Source: Hymenobacter edaphi (GTDB taxonomy: Bacteria > Bacteroidota > Bacteroidia > Cytophagales > Hymenobacteraceae). Taken from it: a stretch of DNA of 64,000 nt. The stretch covers positions 124,001 to 188,000 of the forward strand of contig NZ_QHKM01000001.1 in assembly GCF_003258365.1 (NCBI RefSeq), in the 5' to 3' direction. The position numbers and the translations under genes are program-made. A model generated the notes under the pieces. That model was not told where the DNA came from, searched no databases, and saw only the letters and a program-made list of their open reading frames with translations. Positions 42,247 to 49,759 of this stretch are shown one piece after another. Position 1 is the stretch's first letter, and each line of letters opens with the position of its first letter.

Positions 42247-43632
42247 ATGTCCATTCGTCTGCGGCTGGCGCTGCAGTACGCGGCCATCGTGGCCGTCACG
42301 CTGCTGCTGTTTTCGGGGCTGGTGTACGGCTTCACGTACTATTCGCGCAGCCAGTTTTTTGCCGAGGCGCTGCGCAGCCGCGCCCGGGTGGTGGGCCACG
42401 TGTACTTCGACGGGCAGCAGCTGCAAACCAACGAGCGGCACCGCGCGGCCTACACCCGCTACCTGCGCCAGCTCTACCGCACCCTGCCCGATGAAGAAGT
42501 GCGCATCTACGACGCCAGCGGACGGGTGGTATTCCGCGAGGGCCAGGCCACGCAGCGCCAGATGCCGGCTAAATGGCTGAGCACCAATGTTCAGCCGCTG
42601 CTGCGACGCGACGCGGGCTGGCACTACACCCTGGGCCTGCACTACCGCGCCCCGAACGGCAGCCGTTACCTGGTGGTGGCCTGGTCCGTCGACACCGACA
42701 GCCAGCGGCAGCTGCGCACCCTGCGCGGGGTGCTGGGGCTGGGCCTGCTGGTGGCCATGGTGATGACCGGCATCGGCGGCTGGGTGTTTGCCGGGCAGGC
42801 GCTGAGCCCCATGCGCCGGGCCGTGCAGGAAATGGGCAGCATCACGGCTTCGGACATGCACCGCCGCCTTTCCGGGGCCGAGGGCCAGGACGAAGTGTCG
42901 CAGCTGGCGCGCACCTTCAACAGCCTGCTCGACCGCCTCGAAACCGCCTTTGCGGGCCAGCGCACCTTCGTACGCGACGCTTCGCACGAACTGCGCACCC
43001 CGCTCACCGTGCTCATCGGCGAGCTGGAAGTGGCCCTGCTGCAGCCGCGCACCGCCGAGGGCTACCAGCAGGTGCTGCGCAACACCCTCGACGCGGCCCG
43101 GCTGCTCAAGGACCTCGCCAACGGGCTGCTGCAGATTGCCCGCGCCTCCGACGACCCCTCGCAGGTGCCGCTGAAGCCCCTGCACATGGACGAGCTGCTG
43201 CTGCAGGCCCACGAGGAGCTGCAGCGCCGCCACCCCACCTGCCGCATCGACCTGGATTTTCACCTGCCGCCCGAGGCCCCCGACGCGCTGGTGCGCGGCA
43301 ACGAGGCCCTGCTGCTCTCGGCCGTGCTCAACGTGCTCGAAAACGCCTGCAAATTCTCTCGGGGCGCCGACCAGCCCATCATGGCCACCCTGCACGCCCG
43401 CCCCGGCCGGGTGCTGCTGGAAGTGCATGACCGCGGCGTGGGCATGAGTGAAGCCGACCGGCAGCAGGTCTTCGTGCCGTTTTTCCGCGCCGACAACGCC
43501 CGGGGCGTGCCCGGCCACGGCATTGGCCTGCCGCTCACCCACAAAATTATGGAGCTGCACCACGGAGCTATTCACATCCAGAGCGAACTGGGCGCGGGTA
43601 CCCGGGTGCTGCTGGAGCTGCCGAGGGCCTGA
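42247..43632 (+). CDS. Sensor histidine kinase
   Basis: 461 residues. Membrane segments near 8-28 and 162-186 flank a periplasmic sensor region of about 130 residues. A HAMP linker is followed by the dimerisation/phosphorylation motif DASHELRTPLTVLI (His247), N box LNVLENACKFS, D/F box with LLEVHDRGVGMSE and G box GHGIGLPLTHKIM. It partners the regulator upstream. The start is ATG 42247; the open frame before it is repeat. The signal sensed is unknown. Confidence 0.92.
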   Translation: MSIRLRLALQYAAIVAVTLLLFSGLVYGFTYYSRSQFFAEALRSRARVVGHVYFDGQQLQTNERHRAAYTRYLRQLYRTLPDEEVRIYDASGRVVFREGQATQRQMPAKWLSTNVQPLLRRDAGWHYTLGLHYRAPNGSRYLVVAWSVDTDSQRQLRTLRGVLGLGLLVAMVMTGIGGWVFAGQALSPMRRAVQEMGSITASDMHRRLSGAEGQDEVSQLARTFNSLLDRLETAFAGQRTFVRDASHELRTPLTVLIGELEVALLQPRTAEGYQQVLRNTLDAARLLKDLANGLLQIARASDDPSQVPLKPLHMDELLLQAHEELQRRHPTCRIDLDFHLPPEAPDALVRGNEALLLSAVLNVLENACKFSRGADQPIMATLHARPGRVLLEVHDRGVGMSEADRQQVFVPFFRADNARGVPGHGIGLPLTHKIMELHHGAIHIQSELGAGTRVLLELPRA

Positions 43633-43893
43633 TATAACCGCGTAAATTCCCCGGGCGCGGCGCCGCAGGTGCCTCGGGAGCCTACCGGCATGCCTGGCCA
43701 TTGGGCGGCAAGGCGCTGAGCGGTTGGGGCTGCCCAGCAGCGGGCGGATGAGCAGGATGCTTTTAACCTCTTTTTAATACCCTTTTAACGGGAGATTAAG
43801 ACGGGGTACTAACCTTTAGGGCTATACTCGGGAAGTGTGCTTAGCCTGCAGCGTCGCAGGCAGCAGTGCTGACCGGCTCAGGATTCCCCTCCC

Positions 43894-45507
43894 ATGGAAG
43901 CATTCAAAACAGTTCCGGACCCGAAGCCGCACATGGCGGCCAACGTCCCGCAGCCGCGGGCTATGGGTTCTACCCTGAGCAAGGATTTGCCGGCCGGGCT
44001 AGTGGTGTTTCTGGTGGCGCTGCCGCTGTGTCTGGGCATTTCACTGGCCTCGGGCGCCCCGCTGCTCTCCGGCCTGATTGCCGGGGTCATCGGCGGCCTG
44101 GTGGTGAGCTGGATCAGCGGTTCGCAGCTGAGCGTGAGCGGGCCGGCCGCCGGCCTGACCACCATCGTGCTGGGCGGCATCCAGAAAATGGGGAGCTACG
44201 AAGCCTTCCTAGTGGCCGTGGTGCTGGCCGGGGTTATGCAGTTTGTCCTGGGCCTGCTCAAGGCCGGCGTTATCGGCATGTACTTCCCCACATCGGTTAT
44301 CCGCGGAATGCTGGCGGCCATTGGCGTCATTCTGCTAATGAAGCAGATACCGCACTTTCTGGGCGGCGACGAAGACTTCTTCAAAGACCTTGATCTGTTC
44401 GAATCCGAGTTCGTGGGGGCCCTGGACAAGATTCAGCGCGCCGCGTCCAGGCTGCAGCCCGGGGCCATGCTTATCGGCCTGATTTCCCTCTCGGTGCTGC
44501 TGCTCTGGGAGCAGTCGTACATGAAGCGCGTGCCCGTGCTCAAGCTGCTGCCCGGGGCGCTGGTGGTGGTGCTGGCGGCCATCGGTATGAACCAGCTGCT
44601 GGGCGCGCTGCGCCCCGAGTGGCAGGTGCAAACGGCCCACCTGGTGAATTTGCCGAGTATCAGCGGCCTCGACGACCTGAGCAAAGTGCTGCGCTTTCCC
44701 GACTGGTCGGTGCTGACCAAAGGCCCGGGCGTGTACCTGCTGGCGGCCACCATTGCGGCGGTAGCCTCCCTGGAGTCGCTGCTGAGCGTGGAAGCCGTCG
44801 ATAAGCTCGATCCGCAGAAGCGCCGCACCCCCACCAGCCGCGAGCTGCTGGCTCAGGGCACCGGCAACACCCTCTCGGGCCTGCTGGGCGGGCTGCCGCT
44901 GACGGCCGTTATCGTGCGCTCCTCGGCCAACCTCAATGCCGGCGCCCAGTCGCGCCTCTCGGCCTTTATCCACGGGGTGCTGCTGCTGCTGGCGGTGCTC
45001 TTCCTCGAAGACGTGCTCAACCTGATTCCGCTGTCGGCCCTGGCCGCGGTGCTGCTGCTGGTGGGCTACAAGCTCACCAAGCCGGCTCTCTACTCGGGCC
45101 AGTGGCGCCTGGGCTGGGCGCAGTTTGTGCCCTTCGTGGTGACGGTGGTGGCCATTCTGGCTTCCGACCTGCTCAAGGGCGTGGGCGTGGGCCTGGCGGT
45201 GGCGGCCTTCTTTATCCTGAAGGCCAACGCGGAGTCGGCGCTGTTTTTCCACTACGAGCCCGACCACCTGCCCGGTACCGTGCACGTGAAGCTGTCTGAG
45301 CACGTGACTTTCCTCAACAAAGCGGCCATTACCACCACCCTGGACCGCTTCCAGCCCGGTACGCGCGTAATTCTGGATGGCTCCGATTCCATCACCATTG
45401 ATTACGACGTACTCGAAGCCATCGAGAACTTCCGCCAGAGCGCTGCCGACCGCGGCGTGCAACTGGAGCTGCGCAGCATTCCGCAGGTGCAGGTCGGGGG
45501 CCACTAA
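43894..45507 (+). CDS. SulP-family inorganic anion transporter
   Basis: 537 residues. A membrane domain of 10-14 helices with SulP blocks (LPAGLVVFLVALPLCLGISL, SGPAAGLTTIVLGGI, YFPTSVIRGMLAAIGV, ASLESLLSVEAVDKLDP) and a short STAS-like C-terminal domain (about 460-535). Sulfate and bicarbonate are both family substrates. The carbonic anhydrase immediately downstream favours bicarbonate, as in BicA-type partners. The 260-bp leader has no strong promoter match that I can see. Confidence 0.9.
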   Translation: MEAFKTVPDPKPHMAANVPQPRAMGSTLSKDLPAGLVVFLVALPLCLGISLASGAPLLSGLIAGVIGGLVVSWISGSQLSVSGPAAGLTTIVLGGIQKMGSYEAFLVAVVLAGVMQFVLGLLKAGVIGMYFPTSVIRGMLAAIGVILLMKQIPHFLGGDEDFFKDLDLFESEFVGALDKIQRAASRLQPGAMLIGLISLSVLLLWEQSYMKRVPVLKLLPGALVVVLAAIGMNQLLGALRPEWQVQTAHLVNLPSISGLDDLSKVLRFPDWSVLTKGPGVYLLAATIAAVASLESLLSVEAVDKLDPQKRRTPTSRELLAQGTGNTLSGLLGGLPLTAVIVRSSANLNAGAQSRLSAFIHGVLLLLAVLFLEDVLNLIPLSALAAVLLLVGYKLTKPALYSGQWRLGWAQFVPFVVTVVAILASDLLKGVGVGLAVAAFFILKANAESALFFHYEPDHLPGTVHVKLSEHVTFLNKAAITTTLDRFQPGTRVILDGSDSITIDYDVLEAIENFRQSAADRGVQLELRSIPQVQVGGH

Positions 45508-45584
45508 GTCGGCCTGCCGGTGCCCGACTGCGTAGAAGCTCCACCGCTTTCCTTCCCATTTTTATCTGCCGTACGACTGCCGTC

Positions 45585-46421
45585 ATGGTCATTCCCAAGA
45601 ACACCCCTCCCCACATGCAACGAATATTCGAAGGCAACCGCCGCTGGGTAAAAGACCAACTGGCTAAAGACCCCGAATACTTCGAAAAACTTTCGCTGGG
45701 CCAGAAGCCCCGCTACCTCTTCATCGGCTGCTCCGACTCGCGCGTGCCCGGTTCGGGCATCACCGGCACCGGCCCGGGCGAAATGTTTACCCACCGCAAC
45801 ATCGCCAACCTGGTGGTGCACACCGACATGAACCTGCTCTCGGTGCTGCAGTACGCGGTGGAGGTGCTGGAGGTGGAGGTCATCATGGTGGTAGGTCACT
45901 ACGGCTGCGGCGGCGTGGCCGCGGCAGCCTCCAACAACCAGTACGGCCTGATCGACAACTGGCTGACCAACATCCGCGACGTCATCCGGCTGCACGAAAC
46001 CGAGTTGCTGCGCATCAAGGACGACGAGGAGCGTCTGCGCCGCCTGGTGGAGCTGAACGTCATCGAGCAGGTGCGCAACCTGGCCAAGACCACCATCATC
46101 CAGAACGCCCGCAAGCGCCAGAATCCGCCCAAGCTGCACGGCTTGGTGTACGACATCCGCGAGGGCCTGCTGAAAGACCTGGAGGTGAGCACCGAAGACC
46201 TGAACGAGTTCCAGCACATCTACCAGCGCGACAAAGCCGTGCTGACCGCCGGTACCCAGGTGCTGCTGGAAAAGCTGCAGCAGGAAGACAACGGCCACCC
46301 GGCGCCGGCCGCTCAGCCGGAGCAGAACCACCCGCTGGCGCCGGAAATGTCGGAAGAAGAACAGGCCGAAGAAGCCGTGAACCTCAACGCCTCGGCCAAA
46401 CAGGCCGGGCGGCGCGGTTAA
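45585..46421 (+). CDS. Beta-class carbonic anhydrase
   Basis: Interconverts CO2 and bicarbonate with zinc. Ligands are visible: Cys49-x-Asp51-x-Arg53 (CSDSRVPGSG) and His105-x-x-Cys108 (VGHYGCGGV). The core ends near residue 215. The remaining 60 residues (total 278) form a polar Glu/Ala/Pro-rich tail not needed by the family. It lies 77 bp after the SulP transporter and is followed by an intrinsic terminator, so the two form a small operon. Confidence 0.93.
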   Translation: MVIPKNTPPHMQRIFEGNRRWVKDQLAKDPEYFEKLSLGQKPRYLFIGCSDSRVPGSGITGTGPGEMFTHRNIANLVVHTDMNLLSVLQYAVEVLEVEVIMVVGHYGCGGVAAAASNNQYGLIDNWLTNIRDVIRLHETELLRIKDDEERLRRLVELNVIEQVRNLAKTTIIQNARKRQNPPKLHGLVYDIREGLLKDLEVSTEDLNEFQHIYQRDKAVLTAGTQVLLEKLQQEDNGHPAPAAQPEQNHPLAPEMSEEEQAEEAVNLNASAKQAGRRG

Positions 46422-46477
46422 TCTGCGGCCCGCCATTAGTGCAGGCGTGGGTTGATAGCTCACCCACCCAGCCCGAA

Positions 46478-46505
46478 AACCTCCGTCGCCCCTGGCACGG
46501 AGGTT
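46478..46505 (+). terminator. Intrinsic terminator after carbonic anhydrase
   Basis: A 9-bp stem AACCTCCGT (46478-46486) with ACGGAGGTT (46497-46505), running into a T tract (46504-46510). It closes the SulP-carbonic anhydrase unit. Confidence 0.9.
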
Positions 46506-46630
46506 TTTTTGTGGACGCGCGCAGCGGCCGGGCCGGGCGTCGTATGTTGCAGCCCGGCCGCGCCGGTGGCCGGGCTGCCATGCCCCCCGCCGATTGGCGC
46601 GTACGGCCAACGGCACTTCCCGCCCCGCCC

Positions 46631-47575
46631 ATGAAAGCCATTTACTACGCCGAATACGGTTCCGCCGACGTGCTGCAGTACGGCGAGCAGCCCACGCCCG
46701 AGCCCCGGGCCGACGAACTGCTCGTGCGCGTGCACGCCAGCAGCGTCAACCCCGTCGACTGGAAAATCCGGGGCGGCGACCTGAAGCTGGTGTCGGGGTT
46801 CCGCTTTCCGCAGATTCCGGGCCGCGATGTGGCCGGCGTGGTGGAGCGCGTGGGGGCGGCGGTCCGGGAGTTTCGGCCCGGCGACCGGGTATTCGGCATG
46901 GTCGACAGCCTGGGCGGGGCCAATGCCGAGTACGCCGTGCTGCCCGCCCGCGTGGCCGCCGCGCTGCCCGCCAGCCTGAGCTTCGAGCAGGCCGCCGCAG
47001 TGCCGCTGGCCGGCCTCACCGCCCTGCAGGCCCTGCGCGACCGGGGCGGCCTGCAGGCCGGCGAGCGGGTGCTCATCAACGGCGCCTCGGGCGGAGTGGG
47101 CACGCTGGCCGTGCAGCTGGCCCGCCTGCTGGGCGCCGGCCACGTGGTGGCCACCTGCGGCGCCCGCAACGCGGCTCTGGTGCGGGGCCTCGGGGCCGAC
47201 GAAGTCATCGACTACGCCGAGCACGACTTCACCCACGACCACGGCCGCTACGACCTCGTGTTCGACGCCGTGGCCCGCAGCAGCTACCAGCAGAGCCGGG
47301 CGGCCCTGCGCCCCGGCGGCCGCTACGTGACCACCGTGCCCGACCCCCGGGACCTGGCCCTGGGCCTGCCGCGCAGCGTGTTTTCCGACAAAAAGCTGCG
47401 CATCGTGGTGACCAAGGACCGCGGCCCCGATATGCGCCAGCTGGCCCAGTGGCTGGGCTCCGGCCGGCTCCGCCCCGTCATCGACGCCGCCTTTCCGCTG
47501 CCCGACACCGCGGCCGCGCACCGCTACAGCGAGCAGGGCCACGCGGCCGGCAAAATCGTGCTGACGGTGGCTTGA
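46631..47575 (+). CDS. NADP-dependent quinone oxidoreductase-like MDR protein
   Basis: 314 residues. Medium-chain dehydrogenase without the structural zinc lobe: MKAIYYAEYGSADVLQYGE, VHASSVNPVDWKIRGGD, PGRDVAGVVERVGAAV, PLAGLTALQALRDRGGL and the cofactor loop INGASGGVGTLAVQLAR. It probably reduces quinones or enones. ATG 46631 matches the family start; an open frame continues upstream through the terminator and is not used. It stands alone between hairpin and the next gene. Confidence 0.87.
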   Translation: MKAIYYAEYGSADVLQYGEQPTPEPRADELLVRVHASSVNPVDWKIRGGDLKLVSGFRFPQIPGRDVAGVVERVGAAVREFRPGDRVFGMVDSLGGANAEYAVLPARVAAALPASLSFEQAAAVPLAGLTALQALRDRGGLQAGERVLINGASGGVGTLAVQLARLLGAGHVVATCGARNAALVRGLGADEVIDYAEHDFTHDHGRYDLVFDAVARSSYQQSRAALRPGGRYVTTVPDPRDLALGLPRSVFSDKKLRIVVTKDRGPDMRQLAQWLGSGRLRPVIDAAFPLPDTAAAHRYSEQGHAAGKIVLTVA

Positions 47576-47701
47576 GCCGCCCGCCAAAAGTCAGGAGCGG
47601 CCGCCAGCTGTTCGGTTCGATGCGGCCTGGGTGGTTATCTTCAGGCTCGCGTCCGCCGCCTGGCGGCGTGGCCAGTGCCTTCGATTACTCGTCCTGATTT
47701 G

Positions 47702-48271
47702 ATGAACCGGCTCGTTGCCTTCCTGTTGCTGTTCGTTTCCACCGCGGGCTTCGGCCAAAGCCTGGCTGCCTCGCCTCCCGAAACCACCGGCTGGGCCCTG
47801 TTTCGCAGCTACGCCCCGCTGCTGGCGGTGCTCATTCCGCTGGTGACCTACCTCACGGCCCAGTACAAGGACTGGCGGTCGGCCCAGGGCACGCTGAACA
47901 AGGCCTTTCAGGGTGAAAACGACGCGGTGGTGTACATGACCCACAAGGTGCAGCACAACGAGTGGAAGCGCCGCATGAAGCGCGCCCCCGGCTTCCGCCG
48001 CGAGGTCATCACGGCCTTGTGCCTGGCCTGGTCGGTGCAGCGCTTGGACTACATCAAGGCACTGATCTTCGACGCGCTGCTGTGCGTGGGCCAGCAGGGC
48101 TACGCCGACGAAACCCAGTTCGTGCTCGACAAGCTGCTGCGCCAGTACCAGCAGTACCACGAGCGGTTCGAGGCGGCGCAGTTTGCGGGCGTCATCGGGA
48201 GCATGGAGCAGCTGAAAGTGGCGCTGGCGGCCGGGGAGGCGGCGCGCGTCGCCCAGGCCGGACGGGGGTAG
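47702..48271 (+). CDS. Uncharacterised membrane-anchored protein
   Basis: 189 residues of no recognised family. The N-terminal signal or anchor (MNRLVAFLLLFVSTAGFGQS) is followed by a second hydrophobic segment (YAPLLAVLIPLVTYLTAQY) near 35-53 and a charged helical domain rich in Lys/Arg/Gln. Together they suggest a small inner-membrane protein with a cytoplasmic tail. ATG 47702 is chosen because it begins the signal sequence; an ATG at 47675 in frame is possible. Confidence 0.65.
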   Translation: MNRLVAFLLLFVSTAGFGQSLAASPPETTGWALFRSYAPLLAVLIPLVTYLTAQYKDWRSAQGTLNKAFQGENDAVVYMTHKVQHNEWKRRMKRAPGFRREVITALCLAWSVQRLDYIKALIFDALLCVGQQGYADETQFVLDKLLRQYQQYHERFEAAQFAGVIGSMEQLKVALAAGEAARVAQAGRG

Positions 48272-48374
48272 CCGGGGCCGGGCGGTGGGGGCTATGCGCG
48301 CTTGTTCGTCCCGGTAAACCTCTGGGGCACTCGGAAGCCGTGTTGCTCGGCCGGCGGCGCGCCCCGCCGGCAAC

Positions 48375-48382
48375 TAAATTTG
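48375..48382 (+). promoter_or_regulatory. TAnnTTTG match (TAAATTTG)
   Basis: A perfect -7 consensus match 46 bp before the ATG at 48429, but no TTG at -33. Weak candidate. Confidence 0.3.
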
Positions 48383-48428
48383 GCCCAAATAGGTCCCCGG
48401 GCGTAGCTTAGAACCTTCTTCTGCGGCT

Positions 48429-49406
48429 ATGCTGGACGTTTTTATCTATTTCCTTCAACTTCTTGCCACGCTTATCACCACGCTGCTGGGCCTGGCGGGC
48501 ATGCTGTACGACTTTCACATTCCTGACACCAAGCGGCTCACGCCCGTGGGGCGCAAGGTGCTGACGGGTTTTGTCGTCTCGTCGGTGGTGTCGGTAGTAG
48601 CCTCGGGGCTCGATTTCTACAAAAAGCAGCAGGCCGACCAGGAAGCTTACGCCCAGACCGTGCGCAGCATCCGCAGTACCGACCGGCTGCTGCGCGACAT
48701 CAACCGCACCTTGCACCCCCTCGAAACGGTTGAGGGCCGGTTGAACGTAAATCTGCTGGACCGCCCGGGCCGCAGGGAAGTCCGGGACCTGAAGGCCCGG
48801 CTGCGTCAGTACGCGGCCAGACCCGGCTCCCCATCCGGCGAGGTGGCAAAGAATGTCTTCGTGGAGGCCACGCCCCGCGGGCGGCTGGTGCGGGTTAATC
48901 CCGGGGCGGCCGAGTACCCCACGGCCCGCACGGCCCCGGCCCTGCACCACGCCCTGACGGGCTATAGCATGGGCGTCAGCATATTCCGTCCCGATAACCT
49001 GAAAAGCCGGACGTTTCAGGTGTTGGCCGACTCCTCGATTATTGAATTCGGCGCGCCCGATCTGTCGCTGCTGCTGGAGCCGGAGTCGCGGGAGCAGCCC
49101 CTGCTGATGTACTGGCCGGAGACGGACGAACTGCAGGTGGAGCTGGACTTCAAGGTCAGCGAGAAAGCCGACTGGGGCACCAACGGCAAACTTGCTTCTA
49201 CCCTTGACCTGCCCGGCATGCACCTGCAGCTGAATCCGGACATCTATAACTCCCGGGCCCGCACGCTGGCTTATCAGCTGCAGGCGGTACAGCTTTCCTT
49301 TTCGGGCGAAACCTACTGGCTGAAACCCTCTCAGGTGCAGACCGGGCGGGTCGGTACCTTCACCTATCACCGCGCGGTGCTCAAGCCCATCGTAGTGAAA
49401 GAGTAG
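48429..49406 (+). CDS. Uncharacterised protein with two N-terminal membrane segments
   Basis: 325 residues. Hydrophobic segments at about 2-24 (MLDVFIYFLQLLATLITTLL) and 44-60 (FVVSSVVSVVASGLDFY), then a soluble domain of mixed beta content without known motifs. No family recognised. It stands by itself between the 189-residue protein and topoisomerase III. Confidence 0.65.
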   Translation: MLDVFIYFLQLLATLITTLLGLAGMLYDFHIPDTKRLTPVGRKVLTGFVVSSVVSVVASGLDFYKKQQADQEAYAQTVRSIRSTDRLLRDINRTLHPLETVEGRLNVNLLDRPGRREVRDLKARLRQYAARPGSPSGEVAKNVFVEATPRGRLVRVNPGAAEYPTARTAPALHHALTGYSMGVSIFRPDNLKSRTFQVLADSSIIEFGAPDLSLLLEPESREQPLLMYWPETDELQVELDFKVSEKADWGTNGKLASTLDLPGMHLQLNPDIYNSRARTLAYQLQAVQLSFSGETYWLKPSQVQTGRVGTFTYHRAVLKPIVVKE

Positions 49407-49759
49407 CGTCCGGCGGGGCCGGCTGATTCAGTGGGGTATTTCGCCGTCGGCCGGCGCCGCACCGAGCCGGCGGGGCTGCGCTTTCAGCAGGGGCAGAACA
49501 GAAGGCCGCCGAGTCAGGCCGGGGCCCTGGCCAGCGAGGCAGGGACGTTGGCGGCCCGGCGCAGCCCCGGCAACCTTGCTCGATAAGCTGCCGGCCAAAG
49601 GCAGGCCCGCAAACGGCTGGCCGGGCGTGCTGCAGGCCTCCCGGCCGCAACTTCCCCCGCCCGCCCCGACTTTTTCTCCGGTTATCTTTGTTGATTCAAC
49701 GCCGCTGAGCCCGCCGGAGTCAGCGCCATCACTGCATCATCAACGTTAATCAGCGGTCC
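49407..49759. other. 353-bp gap before topB
   Basis: GC-rich, no convincing gene or hairpin with T tract. Near its end TATCTTTG (49683-49690) fits the Bacteroidota -7 element, 70 bp before topB. Confidence 0.5.
49683..49690 (+). promoter_or_regulatory. Promoter -7 candidate of topB (TATCTTTG)
   Basis: Exact TAnnTTTG match, 70 bp before the GTG start; the -33 TTG is not evident. Confidence 0.4.
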
